Assembly: GCA_000824845.1 (NCBI GenBank)
Contig: CCNC01000193.1
Location: forward strand, 1-51,618
Direction of reading: 5' to 3'
DNA: 51,618 nt
From: Mesorhizobium sp. ORS 3359
Lineage (GTDB): Bacteria; Pseudomonadota; Alphaproteobacteria; Rhizobiales; Rhizobiaceae
Shown here: piece after piece, positions 19,600 through 27,745 of the stretch
How the letters are laid out: the number at the start of each line of letters is the position of its first letter
How positions within the stretch are numbered: the stretch's first letter is position 1
Program-made: the position numbers and the translations under genes
Notes under the pieces: model-generated
Databases searched by the model: none
What the model saw: only the letters and a program-made list of their open reading frames with translations
Told to the model about the DNA's origin: nothing

Positions 19600-20805
19600 C
19601 TACGCACGTTCGGCCAGAGCTTCCTCGCCGCGCCGCTCGCGGATCAGGTTTACGAAGCGGCGGAAGAGGTAGTGCGAATCCTGCGGGCCGGGCGAGGCCT
19701 CGGGATGATGCTGGACCGAGAAGACGGGACGGCCCGTCAGCGCGATGCCGCAGTTGGATCCGTCGAAGAGCGAGACATGAGTTTCCTCGACGCCTTCGGG
19801 CAACGAGTCGGCGTCAACGGCGAAACCGTGGTTCATCGAGACGATCTCGACCTTGCCGGTGGTGTGGTCCTTGACCGGATGGTTGGCGCCGTGGTGGCCC
19901 TGATGCATTTTCTCGGTCCTGCCGCCGAGCGCCAGCGCCAGCATCTGGTGGCCGAGGCAGATGCCGAACACCGGAATGTCGGTCTTCAACAGGTTCTGGA
20001 TCACCGGCACGGCATATTCGCCGGTCGCTTCCGGGTCGCCGGGACCGTTCGACAGGAAGATGCCGTCCGGCTGCATGGCGAGGATCTCATCGGCGCCGGT
20101 CTTGGCCGGCACGACGGTGACCTTGGCGCCGAGCCCCGCCAGCAGGCGCAGGATGTTGCGCTTGACCCCATAGTCGATGGCCACGACATGCATCGACGGC
20201 GCGTCCTGCTCGCCATAGCCTTCGTTCCAGGCCCAGGGCGTCTCGCGCCAGACCGAGGACTGGCCGGACGTGACCTCCTTGGCGAGATCGAGGCCGATCA
20301 AGCCCGACCAGGCCGCGGCCTGCCGCTTCAGATCCTCGATGTCGAAGACGCCGTCCGGCGCATGCGCGATGACGGCGTTGGGCATACCCTTCTCGCGGAT
20401 CAGCACGGTCAGCGCGCGGGTGTCGATGCCGGACAGCGCGACAATGCCGCGCCGCTTCAGCCACTGGTCGAGATGGCCGGCGGCGCGATAGTTGGACGGA
20501 TCGGTGACATTGGCCTTGAAGATCGCGCCGACAGCGCCGGCGCGGGCCGCCGGATGCAAGTCCTCGATGTCCTCGTCATTGGTGCCGACATTGCCGATAT
20601 GCGGGAAGGTGAAGGTGACAATCTGGCCGGCATAGGACGGATCGGTGAGGATCTCCTCGTAGCCGGTCAGCGCCGTGTTGAAGCACACTTCCGCGACGGC
20701 CGATCCGGTGGCGCCGAGACCGCGGCCCTCGATCACCGTGCCGTCGGCGAGCACCAGAAGGGCGGTCGGCTTTTCGGTGGCCCAGGGGGCGGTGATCGTG
20801 GCCAT
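19600..20805 (-). CDS. carA: Carbamoyl-phosphate synthase small subunit (glutaminase)
   Basis: A 401-residue amidotransferase subunit that hydrolyses glutamine and channels ammonia to CarB. It has an N-terminal CarA domain and a C-terminal class I glutaminase domain with the nucleophile Cys in FGICLGHQ and the His-Glu pair in QHHPEASPG. The ATG follows CAGGAG. It is divergent from yqeY. In this genome it is separated from carB by 13 kb and many genes, so balanced expression must rely on separate promoters. Confidence 0.97.
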   Translation of the reverse strand: MATITAPWATEKPTALLVLADGTVIEGRGLGATGSAVAEVCFNTALTGYEEILTDPSYAGQIVTFTFPHIGNVGTNDEDIEDLHPAARAGAVGAIFKANVTDPSNYRAAGHLDQWLKRRGIVALSGIDTRALTVLIREKGMPNAVIAHAPDGVFDIEDLKRQAAAWSGLIGLDLAKEVTSGQSSVWRETPWAWNEGYGEQDAPSMHVVAIDYGVKRNILRLLAGLGAKVTVVPAKTGADEILAMQPDGIFLSNGPGDPEATGEYAVPVIQNLLKTDIPVFGICLGHQMLALALGGRTEKMHQGHHGANHPVKDHTTGKVEIVSMNHGFAVDADSLPEGVEETHVSLFDGSNCGIALTGRPVFSVQHHPEASPGPQDSHYLFRRFVNLIRERRGEEALAERA

Positions 20806-21067
20806 GGCGGCACTCCTGTCAGGCGCTGCGACTGGTCAACGGGACCACTCGCGCAGCAAAGCGCGCGAAGCAGGATTTCCCAGCCTCCGCGCGTCAACTC
20901 ATTGTCTCATGCAGGACCGAGTACATAGGCGAAGGCACCCGAACGGTCAATGCGGATACCGCCAGCCAGCTCTGATTTCCATTCGTCCAGCAATATCAGC
21001 GGCTTGCGGTAATTTGCGTTACCCGTTCGGCGAAGCTATTGTCCGCCGCATTCGAAGGAGAAGCACA

Positions 21068-21517
21068 ATGCGCGAGAAAATCGCCGAATCCATGAAGAGC
21101 GCGATGAAGGCGCAGGACAAGCACCGCCTGCCGACGCTGCGGCTTATCCAGGCCGCCATCCACGACCGCGACATCGCCAATCGCGGCGCCAGCAAGCCGC
21201 CGGCGAGCGAGGAGGAGATCCTGCAGATCCTCGCCAAGATGGTGAAGCAGCGCGAGGAATCGGCCAAGGCCTTCGAGGACGGCAAGCGGCCGGAACTGGC
21301 GGCGCAGGAACGCGGCGAGATGGAGATCATCCGCGAGTTCCTGCCGACGCAGCTCGACGAGGCGGCGATCACGGCCGCGGCGCGCGAGGCGATCGCGGCG
21401 ACGGGCGCCGCCAGCCAGAAGGACATGGGCAAGGTGATCGGCGCGCTGAAGCAGAAATATGCCGGCCAGATGGACTTCGCCAAGGCGAGCGCCATCATCA
21501 AGGGGCTGCTGCAGTAG
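21068..21517 (+). CDS. GatB/YqeY domain-containing protein
   Basis: A 149-residue YqeY protein: the MREKIAESMKSAMKAQDKHRLPTLRLI start and the C-terminal QKDMGKVIGALKQKYAGQMDFAKASAIIKGLL fit the family end to end. YqeY resembles the C-terminal tRNA-binding part of GatB, and its stand-alone role is not established. The ATG has GAAGGAGA upstream; the much longer open frame runs antisense through carA and is not coding. It is divergent from carA, a conserved neighbourhood in alpha-proteobacteria as far as I recall. Confidence 0.93.
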   Translation: MREKIAESMKSAMKAQDKHRLPTLRLIQAAIHDRDIANRGASKPPASEEEILQILAKMVKQREESAKAFEDGKRPELAAQERGEMEIIREFLPTQLDEAAITAAAREAIAATGAASQKDMGKVIGALKQKYAGQMDFAKASAIIKGLLQ

Positions 21518-21531
21518 GGGGGAGGCAGCCT

Positions 21532-21630
21532 CAGAGCGTTTCCCCGTTTCAGGGAACTGGCGAACCGCTATTCCCTTGTTTTTTCGCAATTCCGGACGGA
21601 AAACCGTTATACACTTTTCCTGGAATTGCT
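21532..21630. repeat. Rhizobial intergenic palindromic repeat
   Basis: Two inverted-repeat units in tandem. The second pairs GCAATTCCGGACGGAAAA (21586-21603) with TTTTCCTGGAATTGC (21615-21629); the first runs from AGAGCG near 21532 to ACCGCT near 21569. I recognise the second unit as a short interspersed palindrome common between genes in Rhizobium and Mesorhizobium (RIME-like); the exact family name is not certain. It fills the gap between yqeY and the convergent L,D-transpeptidase gene. Confidence 0.7.
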
Positions 21631-22629
21631 TCAGTCCTGGCAGATCGGCACCGGCTGCGGCGGCGGCGCCGGATGGTCCTTCTTGTATTGCGCGATGATC
21701 GGCTCAAGCGTCTGCTTCGGCCAGAATTTGGGCGTGCCGATCTCCTTCAGGCAGGAGGCGTTCCAATAGGTGCCCGCGCCTGAGAGCGCCTGGCCTGCGG
21801 CCTTGGCGCGCGCAACGGCGGCGATGTCGCGCGATTCCGGATAGATGTAGAGCGTCGTCGGGCTGTTCTTCACGAGGGGGATGATCTGCTCGGCATCGGC
21901 CGGCGACCAGCTGGTGCAGCCATTGCTGCGGCCACCGGCGTAATTCACCAGCTTGCCGTAGGGCACAAGGCCGTCATGGTTGGCGTAAGAGCTTTGCGGG
22001 TTCTTGCGCATGCACAAGCCCTTCAGGATCGCCGCCGGATGCCCGCCGATGACGCGCTGCCTGGCATTCGCCGTCTCGCCTTCGCCGTCGAACTGGATGA
22101 AGCTGCGCATGAAAATCGCGTTCTGCGCGCCGACCCGGTAGTAGCCCTTGAAGGACGTCTTGGTTTCGGCGGTCATATAGGGGCCGCCGGCCGTCAGCTC
22201 GGAATCCATCGCGTTGCCGAAGTTCTTCGCGCAGCGCCTGCCGTTGGAGAAATCGGCGACGCCTTTCAGGTTGCGGCCGCCGCCATGGCCCGAGGAAACC
22301 GCGCGGAAGAGCTGCTTGGCCTCGCAGATGATGTAGTAGCGCTGGCCGAGCACGTTGTTGCCGAGGTCGCCGGGACGTGTGGCATCCATGGCGAAGTAGC
22401 AGGGATTGCTGACCGAGCCGTCGCTGACTTTCTTCTGGTAGAGCGCGCGGGCCCGCTCCAGCACGACTTCAGAGATCTGGCCCTCGCCATCGCCGACATG
22501 GCGCTGCAGCCAGTCGGGAATGGTCGACGGCCGCAAGGCGGCAGATGAGCTGACCGATGCCGTCAGAGCGGCCAGAACCGCGACAAGGCAGAAGATGACC
22601 GCGCCCAGCGGAACAGATCTCAACCGCAC
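21631..22629 (-). CDS. Murein L,D-transpeptidase catalytic-domain family protein (YkuD_2 type)
   Basis: A 332-residue exported protein. Residues 1-30 form a signal peptide. The catalytic region has SSGHGGGRNLKG (112-123) and the active-site GRSNGCTSW with C238, as in the YkuD_2 (L,D-transpeptidase-like) family that uses a cysteine to act on peptidoglycan stem peptides. It could cross-link peptidoglycan or tether proteins. The start is a GTG with an AGGAGGGG ribosome binding site 6 bp upstream. The Pro-rich C-terminus ends in PVPICQD. It converges on yqeY across a rhizobial repeat. Confidence 0.85.
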   Translation of the reverse strand: MRLRSVPLGAVIFCLVAVLAALTASVSSSAALRPSTIPDWLQRHVGDGEGQISEVVLERARALYQKKVSDGSVSNPCYFAMDATRPGDLGNNVLGQRYYIICEAKQLFRAVSSGHGGGRNLKGVADFSNGRRCAKNFGNAMDSELTAGGPYMTAETKTSFKGYYRVGAQNAIFMRSFIQFDGEGETANARQRVIGGHPAAILKGLCMRKNPQSSYANHDGLVPYGKLVNYAGGRSNGCTSWSPADAEQIIPLVKNSPTTLYIYPESRDIAAVARAKAAGQALSGAGTYWNASCLKEIGTPKFWPKQTLEPIIAQYKKDHPAPPPQPVPICQD

Positions 22630-22910
22630 CGTTTTGCCCCTCCTGTCGAAACGTCTCGTGCCTGTGAATCACCGGACCATCATAGAAGGTCTCGCACGCA
22701 TCGGCGAAACACTTCTAGTTTAGCGACGCCTTTTGGAGGTGGGACTTCCGGTCCGCTTCGATTGCGCTATGATCTGATTCCGGCGCGCCCACGCCTCCTC
22801 CCTCCATCGGGAAGCATTGTTCATGCAGGGCAGTCCATCACTCAACCAACTGTTCGGGCGCCACGCATAAGGAGGGGTTGCCAAGACTGCTCGCGGCAGG
22901 AGGTTTTTTG

Positions 22911-23621
22911 ATGCGGCTTTCCGCACCCATCTATCATCTGAAACGCCAGGCGAGGCTGCTTTCCCGCCGGGAGAATGTTCCACTCCACACGGCGCTCGAC
23001 CGCGTTGCCGCCAAGGAAGGCTTTGGCAGCTGGAGCCTGCTTGCGGCAAAAGCCGCCGAGGCGACGCCCGCCGGCAGGCTGCTGGAGCGGCTGATACCCG
23101 GCGACATGGTCCTCGTGGCGGCACGGCCGGGGCAGGGCAAGACGCTGATAAGCCTCGAACTTGCCGTGGCGGCCATGAGGCAGGGCAGTCGCTCCGTATT
23201 CTTCACCCTGGAATACATGCATGCCGACATTCTCGACCGGTTCCGGGACATCGGCGCCGACCCTGCGGATTTCGACCATCTGTTCGAGTTCGACAATTCC
23301 GATGCCATCAGCGCCGGCTACATCATCGAGGCGTTGCGGTCGGCGCCGCGCCGCACGCTGGCGGTCATCGACTATCTGCAACTGCTCGACCAAAGGCGCG
23401 AGAATCCGGAGCTCATGGTCCAGATACGCGCGCTCAGGTCGTTCGCCCGGCAACGTGGGCTGGTGCTGGTCTTCATCTCGCAAATCGACAGATCATATGA
23501 TCCCGCCAAGAAGCCGTTTCCGGATACAGGCGATATCCGGCTGCCGAATCCGCTCGACCTATCGCTGTTCGACAAAGCCTGTTTCCTCAACAAGGGGGAA
23601 ATCCAGTTCCAGGCGACTTGA
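22911..23621 (+). CDS. DnaB-like RecA-fold ATPase, lacking the DnaB N-terminal domain
   Basis: A 236-residue protein with a DnaB-type C-terminal helicase core. Walker A is RPGQGKTL (72-79), Walker B LAVIDYLQLL (150-159), and a FISQIDR segment follows. It lacks the DnaB N-terminal domain, is half the length of DnaB, and has a short helical N-terminus with KRQARLLSRRENVPLHTAL. The ATG with AGGAGG 8 bp upstream is preferred. Similar solitary DnaB-like proteins occur in rhizobia; whether they unwind DNA is unknown. The next gene (GNAT) starts 47 bp later. Confidence 0.72.
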   Translation: MRLSAPIYHLKRQARLLSRRENVPLHTALDRVAAKEGFGSWSLLAAKAAEATPAGRLLERLIPGDMVLVAARPGQGKTLISLELAVAAMRQGSRSVFFTLEYMHADILDRFRDIGADPADFDHLFEFDNSDAISAGYIIEALRSAPRRTLAVIDYLQLLDQRRENPELMVQIRALRSFARQRGLVLVFISQIDRSYDPAKKPFPDTGDIRLPNPLDLSLFDKACFLNKGEIQFQAT

Positions 23622-23668
23622 GAGCGATCCGCGTGGCGACTATGTCGATCCCGACAGGGAAACGAGCC

Positions 23669-24226
23669 ATGGTCGAGATCGTCAAACCCGCTCTTGAACA
23701 TTTGCCATCCTACAAGGCGGCGCTGGAGCGCGGCTGGTCGCCCGACAATGTGCGGCTGCTCGAGACCACGCGCGAGCAGCTGGCGGCCATCGACGAAGAT
23801 CCGGTCGCGTTTCTCGCCAGCCTCGACGATCCGCAGGCGAAGGGGCCGCCCATCACCTTGCCCGACGGCACCAGGGTCGCGCGGCTGCCGGGCTTCCGAC
23901 GGTGGATCTGGGACGGCGAAGCCGCCGGCTCGATAGGGCTGCGCTGGCAAAGAGGCACATCGGCGCTGCCGCCGCATGTACTGGGGCATATCGGCTATGC
24001 TGTGGTGCCATGGAAGCGGGGTCGCGGCTATGCCACCGAGGCGCTGCGGCTGATGCTGGAGGAGGCGAGGGCGGTCGGGCTCGATCATGTCGAGATCACA
24101 GCGAAGTCGGGCAATCCGGCTTCGCACAGGGTGATCACGGCCAATGGCGGCAGGCTCGTCGGGCGCTTCTTCGAGGACGCCGCCTATGGCGGCGCGGAGA
24201 GCCTGAAATTCCGGATCAATCTTTAG
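23669..24226 (+). CDS. GNAT-family N-acetyltransferase
   Basis: A 185-residue GNAT. The acetyl-CoA binding motif A is clear: IGYAVVPWKRGRGYATEALRLML (R/Q-x-x-G-x-G/A as RGRGYA), followed by an ITAKSGNPASHRVITANGG region typical of RimJ/RimL-like or YjhQ-like acetyltransferases. The acceptor substrate is unknown. The ATG at MVEIVKP is chosen with a CAGGGA site; an ATG 27 bp upstream is possible. It is in line with the DnaB-like gene and converges on the DUF983 gene (3 bp apart). Confidence 0.85.
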   Translation: MVEIVKPALEHLPSYKAALERGWSPDNVRLLETTREQLAAIDEDPVAFLASLDDPQAKGPPITLPDGTRVARLPGFRRWIWDGEAAGSIGLRWQRGTSALPPHVLGHIGYAVVPWKRGRGYATEALRLMLEEARAVGLDHVEITAKSGNPASHRVITANGGRLVGRFFEDAAYGGAESLKFRINL

Positions 24227-24229
24227 AGG

Positions 24230-24616
24230 TCACTCGCCGGGCCTGGCCAGCCTTCCTTCTTCTGCTTTGTGGTAGAACTGGCTTGCCACGAGCCAGCCTT
24301 TGAGCGGCCTGAGCGGCGGGATGCAGGTCGCGAGAACGATCGGGATCGAAACGAATGCGTGGAACCACATGGAAGGCTCGAAAGTCACCTGCGCCCAGAC
24401 GGCGAACAGCACCGAGGGCACACAGGCAAAGCAGATGACGAAGAAGGCCGGGCCGTCGGCCGGGTCGGCAAAGGAGTAGTCGAGCCCGCAGACATCGCAT
24501 TTGGGCGCCAGTTTCAGGAATCCGTCGAACAGGTGCCCCTCTCCGCAACGCGGGCAGCGGCCGCGGATTCCCACCTGCCAAGGCACCAGGGGTGGATAAT
24601 GCGCAAGGTCTTGCAT
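24230..24616 (-). CDS. DUF983 family membrane protein
   Basis: A 128-residue protein of the DUF983 family: an N-terminal zinc-ribbon-like pair (RCPRCGEGHLF and KCDVCGLDYSF) followed by two hydrophobic helices (about 60-105). Function is unknown; in alpha-proteobacteria DUF983 genes can lie near cytochrome oxidase assembly genes, which is not the case here. The ATG (MQDLAHYP) has GGAGA upstream. It is divergent from a MocR-type regulator with a TGCATACA/TGTATGCA inverted repeat between. Confidence 0.85.
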   Translation of the reverse strand: MQDLAHYPPLVPWQVGIRGRCPRCGEGHLFDGFLKLAPKCDVCGLDYSFADPADGPAFFVICFACVPSVLFAVWAQVTFEPSMWFHAFVSIPIVLATCIPPLRPLKGWLVASQFYHKAEEGRLARPGE

Positions 24617-24670
24617 GATGGTTTCTCCGGTGGATCTCGCGCGAGGCTGGACGGGCCTTGAGATCGCTGA

Positions 24671-24720
24671 TGCATACATATATTATTCTTGTATGCAGAC
24701 AATGCGACAAAATGTATGGA
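24671..24720. promoter_or_regulatory. Candidate MocR-family operator
   Basis: TGCATACA (24671-24678) and TGTATGCA (24690-24697) form a perfect 8-bp inverted repeat; a third copy TGTATGGA (24713-24720) is a direct repeat 23 bp further on, just before the MocR gene. MocR/PdxR regulators often use such mixed inverted and direct half-sites. Confidence 0.55.
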
Positions 24721-24747
24721 TAGCGACAATTGACCCGAGAAAGTGAC

Positions 24748-26106
24748 ATGGGCTGGCTTCCGGTTCTGGAGGCGGGACCGCGACCGGTCTATTTGAAGAT
24801 CGTCGGCGCTCTTGCGGATGCCCGCTCGAGCGGCCGGTTGCAGCCGGGCGACAGGTTGCCGCCGCAACGGGAGCTTGCTCGGCTGCTCGGGGTCGATCTT
24901 ACGACCGTGACGCGGGCTTTTTCTGAAGCCCGACGCAGGAACCTGATCGACGCGACGGCGGGCCGGGGCACCTTCGTCACGCCGGGCGAGCCGGAGGAAC
25001 CTGTCCTCGATCTCAGCATGAACATCCCGCCGGCGCCCGGTGGCCTCAACCTGCCGGCACTGATCCGGACGGGCATCGAAGCGCTGCTCAAGCGCTCCAG
25101 CGCGGAAGCCCTGCTTTCCTATCATCCCGGCCCAGGCTCGCCCGCGGAGCGCGCCGCCGGCTCGTCGTGGCTCGCCGCGGCGGGAGACAGGCTGCCGGTC
25201 GACAGGGTCGTTGTCGGTTCAGGCGCGCAGGCGCTGCTCACAGCCGTCGTGCTGGTAGAGACGCGCGAGGGCGACACGATCCTGGCCGATGCGCTGACCT
25301 ATCCCGGGCTGATCGCGCTGGCCGGAACCACGCGACGCAAGCTTGCCGCTGTCGCAAGCGACGGTGACGGCATGCTGCCACACGATCTCGAAGAGGCGGT
25401 GCGGCGGCACGGCGCACGCGTCCTCTATCTCAATCCGACGCTGCAAAATCCGACCGCATCCGTCATGCCCGAAAGCAGGCGGCGCGAACTCGCCCGCATG
25501 GCCGACAAGCTCGGGCTGACCATCGTCGAGGACGATCCCTACAGAAGGCTGCTCGCCACACCGCCGCCGGCCTTTCTGATCCTGGCGCCCGAACGAACCT
25601 TCCATGTCGCGACATTGGCGAAATGCATCTCGCCTTTCCTGCGCACGGCCTTTCTGGCGGCCCCTGATCCGCAGGCCGCCGAGCGGATCGCGGCAGCGAT
25701 ACGCGGCACCACCATGATGGCGCCGCCGCTGATGACGGGCCTTGCTTGCGAGTGGCTGCGAAGCGGCCAAGCCGATGAAATCACCACTGCCGTCTGCGCC
25801 GAAGCACAGGTCAGGCAGGAGATCGCGCGCAACATCCTGCCCACGGGCTTTGCGGCATCGGAGGCCAGCCTGCATCTGTGGTATCCGCTGGAGAGCCGGT
25901 TGCGCTCGGCCGAACTCGCCGACATTGCCCGCCGTCGCGGGCTGGCCATCAGCCCCGCGGAGGAGTTCGCCGTCGGGCCGGACTTCGCCAACGGGTTCCG
26001 CCTGGCGCTGGGCGCCACCTCCAACCGCGAACGGCTGAAGGACGGTCTTGAATGCCTCGCTTCCATCCTTTCGGGAGTGCCGGGCTCCTCGCGACCGAAG
26101 GTCTGA
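24748..26106 (+). CDS. MocR/GntR-type regulator with aminotransferase-like domain
   Basis: A 452-residue fusion of an N-terminal GntR winged helix (LQPGDRLPPQRELARLLGVDLTTVTRAFSEARRRNLI) to a fold-type I aminotransferase domain. The PLP-binding lysine is in TLAKCISPFLRTAFL, and NPTLQNPTA and EDDPYRRLL match the cofactor pocket. MocR proteins bind PLP and regulate vitamin B6, GABA, taurine or transport genes. The ATG is chosen over a TTG six codons upstream. It is divergent from DUF983 with a strong dyad in the gap and convergent with an MFS gene; the regulated gene is not obvious. Confidence 0.9.
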   Translation: MGWLPVLEAGPRPVYLKIVGALADARSSGRLQPGDRLPPQRELARLLGVDLTTVTRAFSEARRRNLIDATAGRGTFVTPGEPEEPVLDLSMNIPPAPGGLNLPALIRTGIEALLKRSSAEALLSYHPGPGSPAERAAGSSWLAAAGDRLPVDRVVVGSGAQALLTAVVLVETREGDTILADALTYPGLIALAGTTRRKLAAVASDGDGMLPHDLEEAVRRHGARVLYLNPTLQNPTASVMPESRRRELARMADKLGLTIVEDDPYRRLLATPPPAFLILAPERTFHVATLAKCISPFLRTAFLAAPDPQAAERIAAAIRGTTMMAPPLMTGLACEWLRSGQADEITTAVCAEAQVRQEIARNILPTGFAASEASLHLWYPLESRLRSAELADIARRRGLAISPAEEFAVGPDFANGFRLALGATSNRERLKDGLECLASILSGVPGSSRPKV

Positions 26107-26133
26107 AGCAGCAAACCGTGGCTTGGCGGCCCG

Positions 26134-27315
26134 TTACTCGGCCGCCGCCGGCAGCGGCGGCGTCGCGCGGCTGCGCCATTCCCAGGCCTGCGAGCCGACA
26201 GCCACCACCACCGCTACCAGCATGGCCAGGGCGCCGGCTAGCGGCAGGCTGCGATAGCCGTAGCCGGCATTGAGCATCGCAGCACCAAGCGACGCGGCGA
26301 GCGCGATGCCGACATTGAAGCCGGAGGGGATCAGCGCGGAAGCGAGGTTGGAGGCATCGGCCGTCCAGGCCAGGATGCGCGTCTGGATCGGCGCGCCGAT
26401 GGCGAAATTCAGGCCGCCCCAGATGACGATGGCGACGATCATCGGCACCGGGTAGGGGCTGACGAGATGGATGACGCCGAGCGCCACCGCCTGCAGGGCG
26501 AGCATGACGATCAGCGAGGGCATCAGCTTCCAGTCGGCTAGCTTGCCGCCGACCAGGACGCCGATCGTGGCGCCGACGCCATTGAGCAAAAGCACCCAGG
26601 GGATCAGGCTCTCGTCGAGGCCGGTAACTTCGAGCAGCATCGGCGTGATGTAGGTGAACAGCGCGAACTGGCCGATCATCAGCATCAGCATGAGCATCAG
26701 CGAGGTCCAGACCTGCTGGCGGCCAAGCACGCGAACTTCGCGCGCCAGCCCGGCGGGCCGGTTGGCGGCGCCCGCCGTTCGCGGCAGCAGCGCCAGCATG
26801 GCAACGATCGCGACAATGCCGAGCACGCCCATCACCCAGAAGGTCGCGCGCCAGCCCCACAGGCTGCCGATCGCGGTGCCGGCGGGCACGCCGATGACAT
26901 TGGAAACCGTCAGCCCCGAGAGGATCACCGCGACCGCCCGGCCGCGCTGGTCCTCGCGCACCAGGCTGACCGCAACCACCATTGCGACGCCGAAATAGCA
27001 GCCATGCGCTACTGCGGTCGCGATGCGCAGCAGAAGCATCGAGGTGAAATCGGGCGCCAGCGCGCAGGCCACCTGGCCGAGGGTGAAGGCGATCGTCAGT
27101 CCGATGAGCAGCGTCTTGCGCGAGACTTTGCTGGTCATGAGCGCCAGCAGCGGGCCGCCGATGGCAATGCCGCAGGCATAGCCGGAGACGAGATATCCGG
27201 CGGTCGGCACCGAAACGCCGAGACCTTGCGCCACCTCCGGCAGCACGCCTGCGATGACGAATTCGGTGGTGCCAAAGGCGAAGGCGGCAAGGAAAAGAGC
27301 AATCAGCGGCAGCAT
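26134..27315 (-). CDS. MFS transporter, AraJ/SotB-like
   Basis: A 393-residue DHA1-type MFS protein with 12 segments; the start MLPLIALFLAAFAFGTTEFVIAGVLPEVA and the VSVPTAGYLVSGYACGIAIGGPLLAL segment are typical of the AraJ/YdhP/SotB group of sugar, arabinose or drug exporters. It converges on the MocR gene (27 bp). No partner gene reveals the substrate. ATG start. Confidence 0.85.
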   Translation of the reverse strand: MLPLIALFLAAFAFGTTEFVIAGVLPEVAQGLGVSVPTAGYLVSGYACGIAIGGPLLALMTSKVSRKTLLIGLTIAFTLGQVACALAPDFTSMLLLRIATAVAHGCYFGVAMVVAVSLVREDQRGRAVAVILSGLTVSNVIGVPAGTAIGSLWGWRATFWVMGVLGIVAIVAMLALLPRTAGAANRPAGLAREVRVLGRQQVWTSLMLMLMLMIGQFALFTYITPMLLEVTGLDESLIPWVLLLNGVGATIGVLVGGKLADWKLMPSLIVMLALQAVALGVIHLVSPYPVPMIVAIVIWGGLNFAIGAPIQTRILAWTADASNLASALIPSGFNVGIALAASLGAAMLNAGYGYRSLPLAGALAMLVAVVVAVGSQAWEWRSRATPPLPAAAE

Positions 27316-27434
27316 GGTTCAAAAACATATGCGAGGAATGCATGGCCTCAAACCACGCCCGGGCGGACGCGGCAATGCAGAAATTGATCATGGCGCTTTA
27401 GCTTTTCTTGACTGGACCGATCCGATCCGGCCTG

Positions 27435-27653
27435 TCACTCCGGATACGCAGGCTTCTTGCGCCCATACGGGATCTTCAGCCAAGCCCGTTCATGCAGGTA
27501 GTAAAGCAGCGACTTGGTGACGACTTCGGTGAGCCCTATGGTGGCAGCAAGCTTGATGCTGCCGGTGACCACCAGGGATATGATCATCGTGTCGATCGTG
27601 CCGGTGGCGCGCCATGAAAGCGCCTTGGCGAAGCTGCGCGAATGCGTGTCCAT
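27435..27653 (-). CDS. DUF2061 small membrane protein
   Basis: A 72-residue protein of the DUF2061 family: SFAKALSWRATGTIDTMIISLVVTG, then EVVTKSLLYYLHERAW, with two membrane-associated helices. The family is described as a predicted membrane protein and is sometimes fused to or near sulfate-assimilation genes; none is near here. The ATG is chosen over a TTG one codon upstream. Confidence 0.85.
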   Translation of the reverse strand: MDTHSRSFAKALSWRATGTIDTMIISLVVTGSIKLAATIGLTEVVTKSLLYYLHERAWLKIPYGRKKPAYPE

Positions 27654-27745
27654 CAACCGATCGTCCTCCCAGAGGTCCTGGGGCGATCCTTAGCCGACGC
27701 AAGCGACAATGAGCAAAGACTAATTTCCGGCTGCCTTGAGTAGCC

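Noticed and set aside
18267..19607. A 446-codon minus-strand frame opposite the TetA-like gene.
   Set aside because: Composition is Arg/Asp/His-rich shadow coding and the plus strand is a complete 12-TM transporter.
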